64,000 nt of DNA from CAG-826 sp964583155. Its GTDB lineage: Bacteria > Bacillota_I > Bacilli_A > RFN20 > CAG-826. The first letter of the stretch is position 1. Each line of letters opens with the position of its first letter. This document shows, piece by piece, positions 7,484-14,129 of the stretch. The notes under the pieces are model-generated. The model saw nothing but the letters and a program-made list of their open reading frames with translations, was not told the origin of the DNA and ran no database searches. The stretch covers positions 1 to 64,000 of the forward strand of contig CAZOUY010000001.1 in the NCBI GenBank assembly GCA_964583155.1. Reading direction: 5' to 3'. Made by a program: the position numbers and the translations under genes.

Positions 7484-7840
7484 TCATATATTTCTAGATG
7501 TGGTGATGATGTCTGCGCTTAACTCTATGTTTTCCTATGTTATGGGACAATTGCTACCGGAATATTTTTGATAACCTTTTTATCAATTCCACTAAACCTT
7601 GATACGGATACGTCAGTATCCGGTATATAATATGAACTTCCGTTCTCAATCCTTTGTTTTTTTTGCTCTTTGATATCTTCCTTTACTTGTTTTAATGCTA
7701 CTATGATTATTAATATCGCATTTTCCATTTTTGCTAAGCAAATAAAAACATAATGACCGATTGGCATATTTATGGCATTTCCAGGTAACTATCCGATTTT
7801 GCCAATATGCTATTAACCGGCTTTTATTACTTTTAGACAT
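7484..7840 (-). pseudogene. Frameshifted minus-strand gene between RNA units 6 and 7
   Basis: Start ATG at 7840 (MSKSNKSRLIAYWQNRI) follows AGGTGA by 5 bases. The frame closes early, but the other frames continue with LKQVKEDIKEQKKQRIENG, SYYIPDTDVSVSRFSG and IDKKVIKN, and a last frame ends ADIITTSRNI. That end matches LIITSRNI of the ORF at 6414-6581, and SVSRFSGIDKKV matches SSSRFSSVDKRV there. It is therefore a relative of that ORF broken by at least two shifts. Confidence 0.5.
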
Positions 7841-7866
7841 TTGAATCACCTAATTTTAAAATGGTA

Positions 7867-7970
7867 ATTCGTTTTTTCTTTAAAATGTGTATACTATAGG
7901 TAGTCCCGTTGGGGGCAATTAGCGATATCTTGTCTGATATCACGGCGACCGCTAAAGAGTCGCCTTTTTT
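7867..7970 (+). ncRNA. Tri-hairpin RNA unit 7 with compensated terminator-loop pairing
   Basis: TATACT at 7890-7895, upstream box weak (TTCGTT). The RNA (about 7901-7970) has hairpin 1 GTCCC/GGGGC (7903-7907 with 7912-7916), hairpin 2 GATATC/GATATC (7924-7929 with 7936-7941), and terminator GGCGAC/GTCGCC (7944-7949 with 7959-7964). TTAGCG (7919-7924) is complementary to CGCTAA in the terminator loop (7950-7955). Unit 6 pairs GGCG with CGCC at the same place, so both sides changed together. That is direct evidence for a conserved pseudoknot or switch. Confidence 0.7.
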
Positions 7971-7981
7971 AATGTTTTATT

Positions 7982-8310
7982 TCATACTGTTTTGATCATC
8001 TCTTTTTCCAAATTCAAATAGGAAGAAAAACTGTCATATAGGAACGATTTTTTTAGCAGAGAATTACGCCAATGTCGAATAACCGATTCAAAGCTTTGAA
8101 AGTTCTCAATAGAAATGGAATAATTTTTCTCAATGAATAAAAATAATGATTTGAGATACACATCATTAAAACGTCTGAAATAAAGCTTCATATAAAACAA
8201 ATAAAGATTGTCATTTCATTTGAATTGTTTCCTTGAATCATTAAAGCATTGATAATCTTTAAAGATTTTTTGATAAATGGTTCCATCAATCCACCATGAG
8301 ATAAGTGCGT
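7982..8310 (-). pseudogene. Broken minus-strand gene of unknown family
   Basis: The distal part is an open 69-residue reading (7982-8191, MKLYFRRFNDVYLKSLF to EKEMIKTV) without a ribosome site. The proximal part, in another frame, reads GNALISWWIDGTIYQKIF. One shift near 8215 joins them into at least 105 residues. It ends 12 bases from the terminator of RNA unit 7. Function unknown. Confidence 0.35.
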
Positions 8311-8323
8311 TACCAGCTTTTCT

Positions 8324-8527
8324 TTAGCACTTCATTTGTAAGTGATAGTAAGCACAGGATTTACGCCTATCTTTGTGGCGGTGGGAAGTGCTTATACTGC
8401 TCGAAATGCTTTCATCATACGCAAAACAATTTCTTTGTGAACTAATCCAATTGGTCATTTTGCGACATATAGACCTAATTCCAATACTCTCACTTTTTAT
8501 CGAATGGATTACCTTGTGAATTCTCAT
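8324..8527 (-). CDS. Small cysteine- and serine-containing ORF, doubtful
   Basis: A 67-residue minus-strand ORF, ATG at 8527 with AAGAAGG 7 bases upstream (MRIHKVIHSIKSESIGI). The middle reads DESISSSISTSHRHKDRR. No known motif or membrane segment. Its promoter side faces RNA unit 8. It may be intact or another remnant; composition does not decide. Confidence 0.35.
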   Translation of the reverse strand: MRIHKVIHSIKSESIGIRSICRKMTNWISSQRNCFAYDESISSSISTSHRHKDRRKSCAYYHLQMKC

Positions 8528-8547
8528 TATTTTTCCTTCTTTGTTCA

Positions 8548-8698
8548 TTGACATATTTTTAAAATATTCATACAATAAGAATGCAAAGTTGATCTCACGT
8601 AGATGAACTTTGAAGCAGGCAGCAGCATCGGCGACGATGTTCGCAACCCAGAACCCCGCCTACACGGGTAGGCAACCTCCTTTTGGAGGTTTTTTTCT
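8548..8698 (+). ncRNA. RNA unit 8: consensus promoter and four-hairpin RNA
   Basis: A near-perfect promoter, TTGACA (8548-8553), 17-base spacer, TACAAT (8571-8576). The RNA (about 8583-8697) folds into AAAGTT/AACTTT (8585-8590 with 8606-8611) with inner ATCT/AGAT; CATCG/CGATG capped by a GCGA tetraloop (8626-8639); GCCTAC/GTAGGC (8658-8673); and terminator AACCTCC/GGAGGTT (8674-8680 with 8685-8691) with seven T. It is GC-richer than its surroundings, as expected for a structured RNA. It does not share the AGTAGYC start of units 3 to 7. No family recognised. Confidence 0.65.
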
Positions 8699-8730
8699 TC
8701 TAGCATCAATGATTTTGATGTCGTTCTTCA

Positions 8731-8887
8731 TTGATAATTATAATTTTTGTAGTATTATATATTCAGGCGTATATAGCATCCCTTTGGTAGCAATACCATA
8801 AACATAGGCTTACAAGAGAGTAGGCATAAAAGAGTAAGCGCTATATCCTTCACTCTTTATGAAGTAGGTATCTACTTCTTTTTTTTT
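8731..8887 (+). ncRNA. RNA unit 9: multibranched RNA with GCAA tetraloop (copy A)
   Basis: Promoter TTGATA (8731-8736), 16-base spacer, TATTAT (8753-8758). The RNA (about 8765-8887) has an outer stem ATATAGC (8771-8777) with GCTATAT (8840-8846). Inside are a GGTA-GCAA-TACC hairpin (8786-8797) and GCTTAC/GTAAGC (8808-8813 with 8834-8839). The terminator GAAGTAG/CTACTTC (8861-8867 with 8872-8878) has nine T. It is repeated 345 bases later as unit 10. No known family recognised. Confidence 0.7.
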
Positions 8888-9026
8888 GCTCTTTATCTTC
8901 CGATTGTAATATCGCTTTCGATTTTTATCGCTTGAGAAGATAAATTTTTTAATATAACGACTTTGCTGATCATCAAATGTGAATTTCTTTTCAAAATCAA
9001 ATTCACTTGTTTTGATAGGTCTTTTC
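8749..9026. repeat. Direct repeat, copy 1 (about 275 bp)
   Basis: The stretch from the promoter of RNA unit 9 through part of a minus-strand ORF is repeated nearly unchanged at 9094-9371, an offset of 345. The few differences lie at the ends and include one base in the RNA (CATCCC versus CACCCC). Confidence 0.85.
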
Positions 9027-9057
9027 TCAATTTATCATCCTTATCACACTTGGTCAT
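8893..9057 (-). pseudogene. Frameshifted duplicate of the ORF at 9155-9490
   Basis: GAAGGAGG stands 5 bases before ATG at 9057, a strong site. The open frame (54 residues, MTKCDKDDKLRKDLSK) differs from the frame conserved in the other copy, which would read SEFDFEKKFTFDDQQSRYI. An 8-base net length difference near 9024 causes the shift. I call it a pseudogene, though the new frame is open. Confidence 0.45.
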
Positions 9058-9075
9058 TTTTTCCTCCTTCGTTCA

Positions 9076-9232
9076 TTGACAATTAGTTTTTCAGTAGTAT
9101 TATTTATTTAGGCGTATATAGCACCCCTTTGGTAGCAATACCATAAACATAGGCTTACAAGAGAGTAGGCATAAAAGAGTAAGCGCTATATCCTTCACTC
9201 TTTATGAAGTAGGTATCTACTTCTTTTTTTTT
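9076..9232 (+). ncRNA. RNA unit 10: multibranched RNA with GCAA tetraloop (copy B)
   Basis: Promoter TTGACA (9076-9081), 16-base spacer, TATTAT (9098-9103). The RNA (about 9110-9232) is almost identical to unit 9, with every stem kept. The -35 box is closer to consensus than in unit 9. Confidence 0.7.
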
Positions 9233-9371
9233 GCTCTTTATCTTCCGATTGTAATATCGCTTTCGATTTTTATCGCTTGAGAAGATAAATTTTTTAATAT
9301 AACGACTTTGCTGATCATCAAATGTGAATTTCTTTTCAAAATCAAATTCACTTGTTTGGATAGGGCTTTTA
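9094..9371. repeat. Direct repeat, copy 2 (about 275 bp)
   Basis: Second copy of the repeat at 8749-9026, in the same orientation. It contains RNA unit 10 and the 3' half of the ORF at 9155-9490. Confidence 0.85.
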
Positions 9372-9490
9372 TCATCTTTTTCGACATACAATAAGTGATC
9401 AACTGCACTATCGGAGCTACAATTTCTTATTGGTTTTCGAAGTTTTTTTATTCTTTCAGCATGCTTTGGATTTCTTACATCGTATGTCAT
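9155..9490 (-). pseudogene. Charged unknown ORF, antisense to RNA unit 10 at its end
   Basis: A 111-residue open frame, MTYDVRNPKHAERIKKL onward, with SEFDFEKKFTFDDQQSRYI in the middle. Upstream, in the same frame but behind one TAA at 9494-9496, lies GIGKATDALMGGRCKRPKN and NYVEIDDENGKIVFF, and behind a further stop SRPTKEESIILRK. This suggests a longer gene (over 150 residues) with nonsense changes. The last 25 codons run through the terminator and body of RNA unit 10 in antisense and are probably not original. Family unknown. Confidence 0.4.
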
Positions 9491-9803
9491 GATTTAAAAA
9501 AAAACGATTTTGCCGTTTTCATCATCAATTTCAACATAGTTTTTTGGCCTTTTACAACGACCACCCATGAGGGCATCAGTGGCTTTTCCTATTCCTATTC
9601 ATTTACGCAATATTATACTTTCTTCTTTTGTTGGCCTTGATTGAATTGATATTTTTGGTGAAATACATATAATAATAGTTGTCTAGATTCCGTTTTCGAT
9701 TTAACCACGGGAGAATACTCTGGCGGGTTTCACGGAAAATAGACTTTTTTTCGATTAAAGTTTGAATCAAACGTCAAATAAACTTTTTTGTAACTCTCAT
9801 CAG

Positions 9804-10020
9804 TCATTTGGCCTCTTCGATGTTTTTTGAATCGCAATGTCATCGAGAATAATTAAATCGAAGCTGCAATTTTAATCATGTCCACAGAATTTTATCGTTT
9901 AGATCATTAAACCGATCAATCTTGTCATTGATTTAAACTATAAACAATGCGGCCACGGTTTTCCATCTCGTTGGCAATCATAGGATAAAGGAAGATTTTC
10001 TAGTTATAAGATCGCCGAAA
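9804..10020 (-). pseudogene. Decayed DnaC/IstB-type ATPase (helicase loader)
   Basis: In three shifting frames the minus strand reads TRKSSFIL, then IANEMENRGRIVYSLNQ, then KIDRFNDLNDKIL, then DLIILDDIAIQKTSKR. This order matches DnaC/DnaI loaders: P-loop (here degenerate, RKSS), the IANE helix, the sensor region, and a Walker B hydrophobic-DD. At least three frameshifts and several stops make it non-functional. DnaC-like loaders are typical of phages, satellites and integrative elements, so this identifies the region as a mobile-element relic. It is an inference from short motifs. Confidence 0.5.
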
Positions 10021-10560
10021 ATGTTTATCATTTTATGCTGTGATCTAAAAAATTTAAATAGAACGATGAAAATGAATCCTTTTTAGCAATCGAATCATAT
10101 TATGAATATTAAAAAAATTGCATCGATAGCCGATCGACCACCCTCATTGGAATCCATGTTTCCATCCAATACATCTGCTAGGATTGAAGGAATATAAGTT
10201 TACTTGCCGTATCGAAGAAATCCATCACTTTGGATTGCCATGCAAACCAGCTGTTTGTAAATTAAAAACAAGCGAATCGGTCGGAATACTCCGATAAAGG
10301 TCTTATTGGATTCAATTTTTTATAAAGACCATAGTTGAGATGTTTTTTGCTTTTGATCAGTCTTCAAATTATCGTATTATTAAATTAGGAGGGGAAACGT
10401 GAAATCCAGATTTTGTTGGCCTTGATTTCTCTCTTTCTTTTTTGAAAATAATCTTTACAAATGAATTCCTTATTGCATTAATATGCTTAGAGAAGATGTT
10501 TCGCTTCAAGCTGATGCTTGTATGACGTCCAGAACGAGGGTTGTTCGCCATCTTCTTTTT
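10021..10560 (-). other. Degenerate region, upstream part of the decayed element
   Basis: No intact gene. On the minus strand short protein-like readings remain: MANNPRSGRHTSISLKRN from 10551, which has no clear ribosome site, and SILADVLDGNMDSNEGG near 10150-10190. They lie upstream of the DnaC-like relic in the same direction and would fit a replication module. The 17-mer ttttgttggccttgatt occurs both near 10412 and near 9635, so a segment may have been duplicated. Confidence 0.3.
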
Positions 10561-10826
10561 TTATTGTCTAATAGTCCTCTTTGTGCATTCGATATGCTGT
10601 TTTCGGGCTCTGTAGTGTAGTTTCTTCATTGACTTTGTAATGTTAGTTTACATAGCAATTTTACGGATTATCTATTTTCTTTTAATAAAATAGTGAAGAG
10701 TCTTGGAATAAAAATAATATTAGTATGCTGAATAATCCGCTGATAAATACATATAGCGTAATATTTGGATCGTGCGATAAAAGGATGATCGCGAGAATGG
10801 ATTTTATTAAATAAAATCATAAATTA
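10561..10826. other. Gene-free spacer before the fructan locus
   Basis: No RNA unit or intact ORF is seen. The minus strand has a short hydrophobic reading (about 10690-10815, ILAIILLSHDPNITLYVF) without a start codon, probably a membrane-protein fragment. Confidence 0.3.
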
Positions 10827-10878
10827 TTGACAAAGCGCTTACATCATCTTATAATCATTTTGTGGAAACGTTCCCACA
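10827..10878 (+). promoter_or_regulatory. Fructan-operon promoter with LacI-type operator and cre-like site
   Basis: Perfect -35 TTGACA (10827-10832) and -10 TATAAT (10850-10855) with a 17-base spacer. The spacer holds AAGCGCTTACA, which resembles CcpA cre or LacI-family operators. Just after the -10 lies the palindrome TGTGGAAACGTTCCCACA (10861-10878) over the expected start site. A LacI-family gene is encoded in the same locus at 24075. Repression by that protein, with carbon control at the spacer site, is inferred. Confidence 0.8.
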
Positions 10879-10902
10879 TTTATCATAAAGGAGTAGTAAC
10901 CT

Positions 10903-12234
10903 ATGAAAAAGAATTTTAAAAAGCTTTTGTTTTTATTTTTGGCGGTCCCCTTTCTTGCTTTAACTAGCTGCGGAGGTACCAACGAGGATGAAGAAGGAAT
11001 CAAAATCATCAAAGTGTGGGTTCACAAGAGCAGTGAAGAGCCAGAGGGAAAAGTCTATAATCAAATAAAAAATAATTTTAATAATTTAGAAATGAAAACC
11101 GAAGATGGACGAACCATCCGGATGGCGATTGAATTTTATGGATCGACATTGGAAACGAAGATCAGCGGGGCTATCTTGACGCATCAATTGCCGGATATTG
11201 TCGCTATCGACTCCTCGGACATCGCTGCTAAAGTGAATTCAGGAATTGTGGTTCCGATTGATTCGTATGTTTCGGCTACCGAGAAAGAAAGCTATATTGA
11301 TAGTGTGATCGAACAAAGCACTATTGGTGATCATTTATATGCATTAAGCGGCATGGAAGCGCCTGCCGGTCTTTATTACAATAAAGATATTTTAAAACAA
11401 GTTGGCTACACCGAAGAAGACTTTGGAACCCTAGAAAATCCTTGGTCCTGGAACGATGTCTTTGAAGCGATGCAGAAGCTTAAGCAAAATAATAAGCCTT
11501 ACCAAATTAAATTAAATCTTGGTTTTGGTGATGATGGCTATATGTATTTATATTCACCTTTGGTCTATAGTGCCGGTGGTACTTTTGGCACCGATGGAAC
11601 CGTCGAAGCTTCGCTTACAACTGCCGCTAGTGTCGCAGGGATTAAGCAATTAGAACGTTTTTTCCAAGATAAGAATATTAATTGGTCATATTCCGGAACC
11701 AGTGAAACGGCCTTTGCTGAGGAGGTTGTTCCATTCCAGATTTATGGACCTTGGGATGCTCGGACAATTGAAAAAGGAAATCCGGCCGTTAAAGGACACT
11801 ATGATATTATGCCTTATCCAGTTTATGAGAGCGAAAGTGGCGAAAAGAGTTCGATTGTTTCGACACCATGTGGCTCTTTTGGATTTGCGGTAACTAGAGA
11901 TGCTAAGGATGTCAATGCTGCGACCCAAGTGGTCAAGTATCTTACCGGCAAAGAATCAAGCGAGATGATGCATAATGCGATCGGTACTTTCCCAACGCAT
12001 AAAGAATTATTAAGCACGATGTCATCATTCCAAAGTGGTCCTATGAAATCATTGGCTTCCTACTTATTAGCGAATACTCTCACACGACCCAAGATGGTCA
12101 AATATCCACAATTAAAAGTGGCATATGGTGAGGTCTTAACTTATATAAAGAATATGCAACAAGTGGGATCTAACTATGATTTAGAGAAAAAAATCCATGA
12201 TGAAATGAAAAAAGTAGATTTATCGCAGGGTTAA
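10903..12234 (+). CDS. ABC sugar-binding lipoprotein, fructan locus
   Basis: A 443-residue family 1 extracellular solute-binding protein. The signal ends in LTSC (Cys23), so it is lipid-anchored. The family pattern is present: LPDIVAIDSSDIA early, then GMEAPAGLYYNKDIL, ENPWSWNDVFEAM and a late IYGPWDARTIEKGNP. It would deliver a sugar, most likely a short fructan or sucrose, to the two permeases that follow. AAAGGAG sits 9 bases before the start. It is the first gene behind the LacI-type operator, so expression should follow inducer. Substrate is inferred from the GH32 neighbours. Confidence 0.92.
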   Translation: MKKNFKKLLFLFLAVPFLALTSCGGTNEDEEGIKIIKVWVHKSSEEPEGKVYNQIKNNFNNLEMKTEDGRTIRMAIEFYGSTLETKISGAILTHQLPDIVAIDSSDIAAKVNSGIVVPIDSYVSATEKESYIDSVIEQSTIGDHLYALSGMEAPAGLYYNKDILKQVGYTEEDFGTLENPWSWNDVFEAMQKLKQNNKPYQIKLNLGFGDDGYMYLYSPLVYSAGGTFGTDGTVEASLTTAASVAGIKQLERFFQDKNINWSYSGTSETAFAEEVVPFQIYGPWDARTIEKGNPAVKGHYDIMPYPVYESESGEKSSIVSTPCGSFGFAVTRDAKDVNAATQVVKYLTGKESSEMMHNAIGTFPTHKELLSTMSSFQSGPMKSLASYLLANTLTRPKMVKYPQLKVAYGEVLTYIKNMQQVGSNYDLEKKIHDEMKKVDLSQG

Positions 12235-12238
12235 TTTT

Positions 12239-13189
12239 ATGAAAGAAGTAGAAATTGAAACCATCACCCATTCACATAAAAAATCACGGGGAACATTTCG
12301 CTTATTCAACACCTCCTATAATAAAGAGGAATCGACTGTAGGTTGGCTTTTTTGCCTGCCTGCAGTTGTTTTAGCTATCATTTTTATTTTGCTTCCCATC
12401 GTTATTTCTTTATCTTATGCATTTACCGACGCCAATCTTTTACGATTGGATGCGGTGCATTTTACTGGCTTTGAAAATTTTAAGCGGATCTTTAGCGATC
12501 CTACGGTTGGAAAAGCGCTGAAGAATACGATTTTGTTTGTAGTGGAGGTGGTTCCGTTACAATTAGGAACAGCGTTAGGATTAGCGCTTATTCTCAACAA
12601 AATAAAAAGAGGCAATACCTTCTTACGATGGGCCTTCTTTTGTCCGGTAATGTTATCGCTTGCGATTACTTCTATGCTGTGGATGAACCTATTAAATACG
12701 CAGGATGGACTTATCAACACATTATTGCTAGCTATTGGGGCCAATCCAATGTTGTTTTTAGATTCACCTCAACAAGCCCTGCATATTATTGTTTTTGTTT
12801 CAGCATGGCAGGGTGCTGGATATCAAATGCTCATTTTCCTCTCCGGATTAAAAAACATTCCTAAAGAACTATATGAAGCAGCGTCGATCGATCGTGCCGG
12901 AAAATGGAGCCAATTCTGGAATATCACCTTACCCAGCTTAAAACCGACATTCGTGTTTGTTCTGATCACGATGCTAATTGGTGCTTTCCGTATTTGTACA
13001 CAACCGATGATTATGACACAGGGGGGTCCTCTTGAATCGACAATGACCATGTCATATTACATTTATACCCAAGGTATAAAATTTAGAGAAGTTGGATATT
13101 CTAGCGCGATTGCCTTGGTCTTTACCTTTATCATCGCCTCGGTTTCTTTAACGTTAAGAAAAGTGCTCGGCGATGAATCCAATACATAA
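12239..13189 (+). CDS. ABC sugar permease, MalF/MsmF type
   Basis: A 316-residue inner-membrane permease with about six membrane segments after a charged N-terminal tail of some 35 residues. The binding-protein-dependent transport loop is EAASIDRAGKWSQF, which contacts the ATPase. It starts 4 bases after the binding-protein gene. It pairs with the next gene to form the heterodimeric channel. Confidence 0.92.
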   Translation: MKEVEIETITHSHKKSRGTFRLFNTSYNKEESTVGWLFCLPAVVLAIIFILLPIVISLSYAFTDANLLRLDAVHFTGFENFKRIFSDPTVGKALKNTILFVVEVVPLQLGTALGLALILNKIKRGNTFLRWAFFCPVMLSLAITSMLWMNLLNTQDGLINTLLLAIGANPMLFLDSPQQALHIIVFVSAWQGAGYQMLIFLSGLKNIPKELYEAASIDRAGKWSQFWNITLPSLKPTFVFVLITMLIGAFRICTQPMIMTQGGPLESTMTMSYYIYTQGIKFREVGYSSAIALVFTFIIASVSLTLRKVLGDESNT

Positions 13190-13202
13190 GGGAGGTCTCG
13201 TG

Positions 13203-14114
13203 ATGAAAGAAATAGTGATTCAAGAACTCAATCAAAGACCAAAACGGGATTATAAGAAGATTTGCTCCAAGACCCTTAAAAAGACATTAATGGTAATTGG
13301 TCTAGCCCTACTTTGTATCATATTCTTATTTCCTGTCGTTTGGATGGTATCTAATTCATTAAAGACAAATGAACAGGTGTATTCGCAAATGTCGACAATA
13401 TGGACCTTTTTGCCGGCCACGTGGAATGTAACCGAATGGTTTAAATCATACGGAAATCTATTCTCACAATTCCAATATTTTGGACGTTCGATTCTTAATA
13501 GCATCTTGTATTGCGCAATCACCATTGTTGGTGTTTTGTTGATTAACTCTTTTGCGGGATATGCCTTAGCGAGGTTCAAATTTCCCGGTTCAAAATTAAT
13601 TCGCACAATCATTATTGTCTTGATGATTGTGCCAGTGGAAACATCGATTGTGCCACTATATGTTATTTTATATCGTCTTCATCTGCTGGGAGACGGAGTC
13701 AATATCATCGGCTACTTATTACCGGGAATGTGCTCCTTAATGTATATTTATATGTTTCGACAATTCTTTCTTGGTATGCCGATTGAAATTGAAGAAGCCG
13801 CGCGCATAGATGGGTGTTCCCGGTTAGGCATCTATTTCAAGATGATTTTGCCGTTATCGAAACCGATTTTTGCCACAGTAGCGATTTTTACTTTTATGGG
13901 GCAGTGGAACGAATATATCTTTGCCCAATTGATGTTTGTTGATCCCAAAATGCAACCATTGCAGGTTTTCTTGCAATTAGTAAATACTTATACGCCTCGT
14001 GATATTTCTGTTGTAATGGCGGCGTTGACTTTCTCAACGATTCCGATTGCAATAATTTATATTTTTGCTCAGAAATATATTGTTGAGGGCGTTAGCTTCA
14101 CTGGACTTAAATAG
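13203..14114 (+). CDS. ABC sugar permease, MalG/MsmG type
   Basis: A 303-residue second channel subunit with six membrane segments and the ATPase-contact loop EAARIDGCSRLGIYFK. I start it at 13203 because GGGAGG lies 7 bases upstream; an in-frame ATG at 13173 lies inside the previous gene. The C-terminal FTGLK-type end typical of MalG relatives (SFTGLK) is present. Confidence 0.92.
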   Translation: MKEIVIQELNQRPKRDYKKICSKTLKKTLMVIGLALLCIIFLFPVVWMVSNSLKTNEQVYSQMSTIWTFLPATWNVTEWFKSYGNLFSQFQYFGRSILNSILYCAITIVGVLLINSFAGYALARFKFPGSKLIRTIIIVLMIVPVETSIVPLYVILYRLHLLGDGVNIIGYLLPGMCSLMYIYMFRQFFLGMPIEIEEAARIDGCSRLGIYFKMILPLSKPIFATVAIFTFMGQWNEYIFAQLMFVDPKMQPLQVFLQLVNTYTPRDISVVMAALTFSTIPIAIIYIFAQKYIVEGVSFTGLK

Positions 14115-14129
14115 ATAGGAGGAATGTTT

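Noticed and set aside
4734..7970. Type III toxin-antitoxin (ToxIN-like) with the PemK-like protein as toxin
   Set aside because: ToxI repeats lie directly upstream of toxN in one transcript. Here the protein is separated by a terminator and a tRNA and lies upstream of the RNAs, so the layout does not match.
8610..8801. 63-residue plus-strand ORF starting inside RNA unit 8
   Set aside because: It runs through the hairpins and terminator of the RNA and has no ribosome site.
5759..9232. CRISPR array
   Set aside because: Units differ in length and sequence, spacing is irregular (300, 345, 499), each has its own promoter and terminator, and no cas gene is present.
5759..9232. Integron cassette array with attC sites
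   Set aside because: No integrase, no GTTRRRY-type core at the right places, and the hairpins are followed by T runs and preceded by promoters, which fits RNA genes and not recombination sites.
9395..9640. 81-residue plus-strand ORF
   Set aside because: No ribosome site, hydrophobic composition typical of antisense reading, and it lies opposite the minus-strand remnants.
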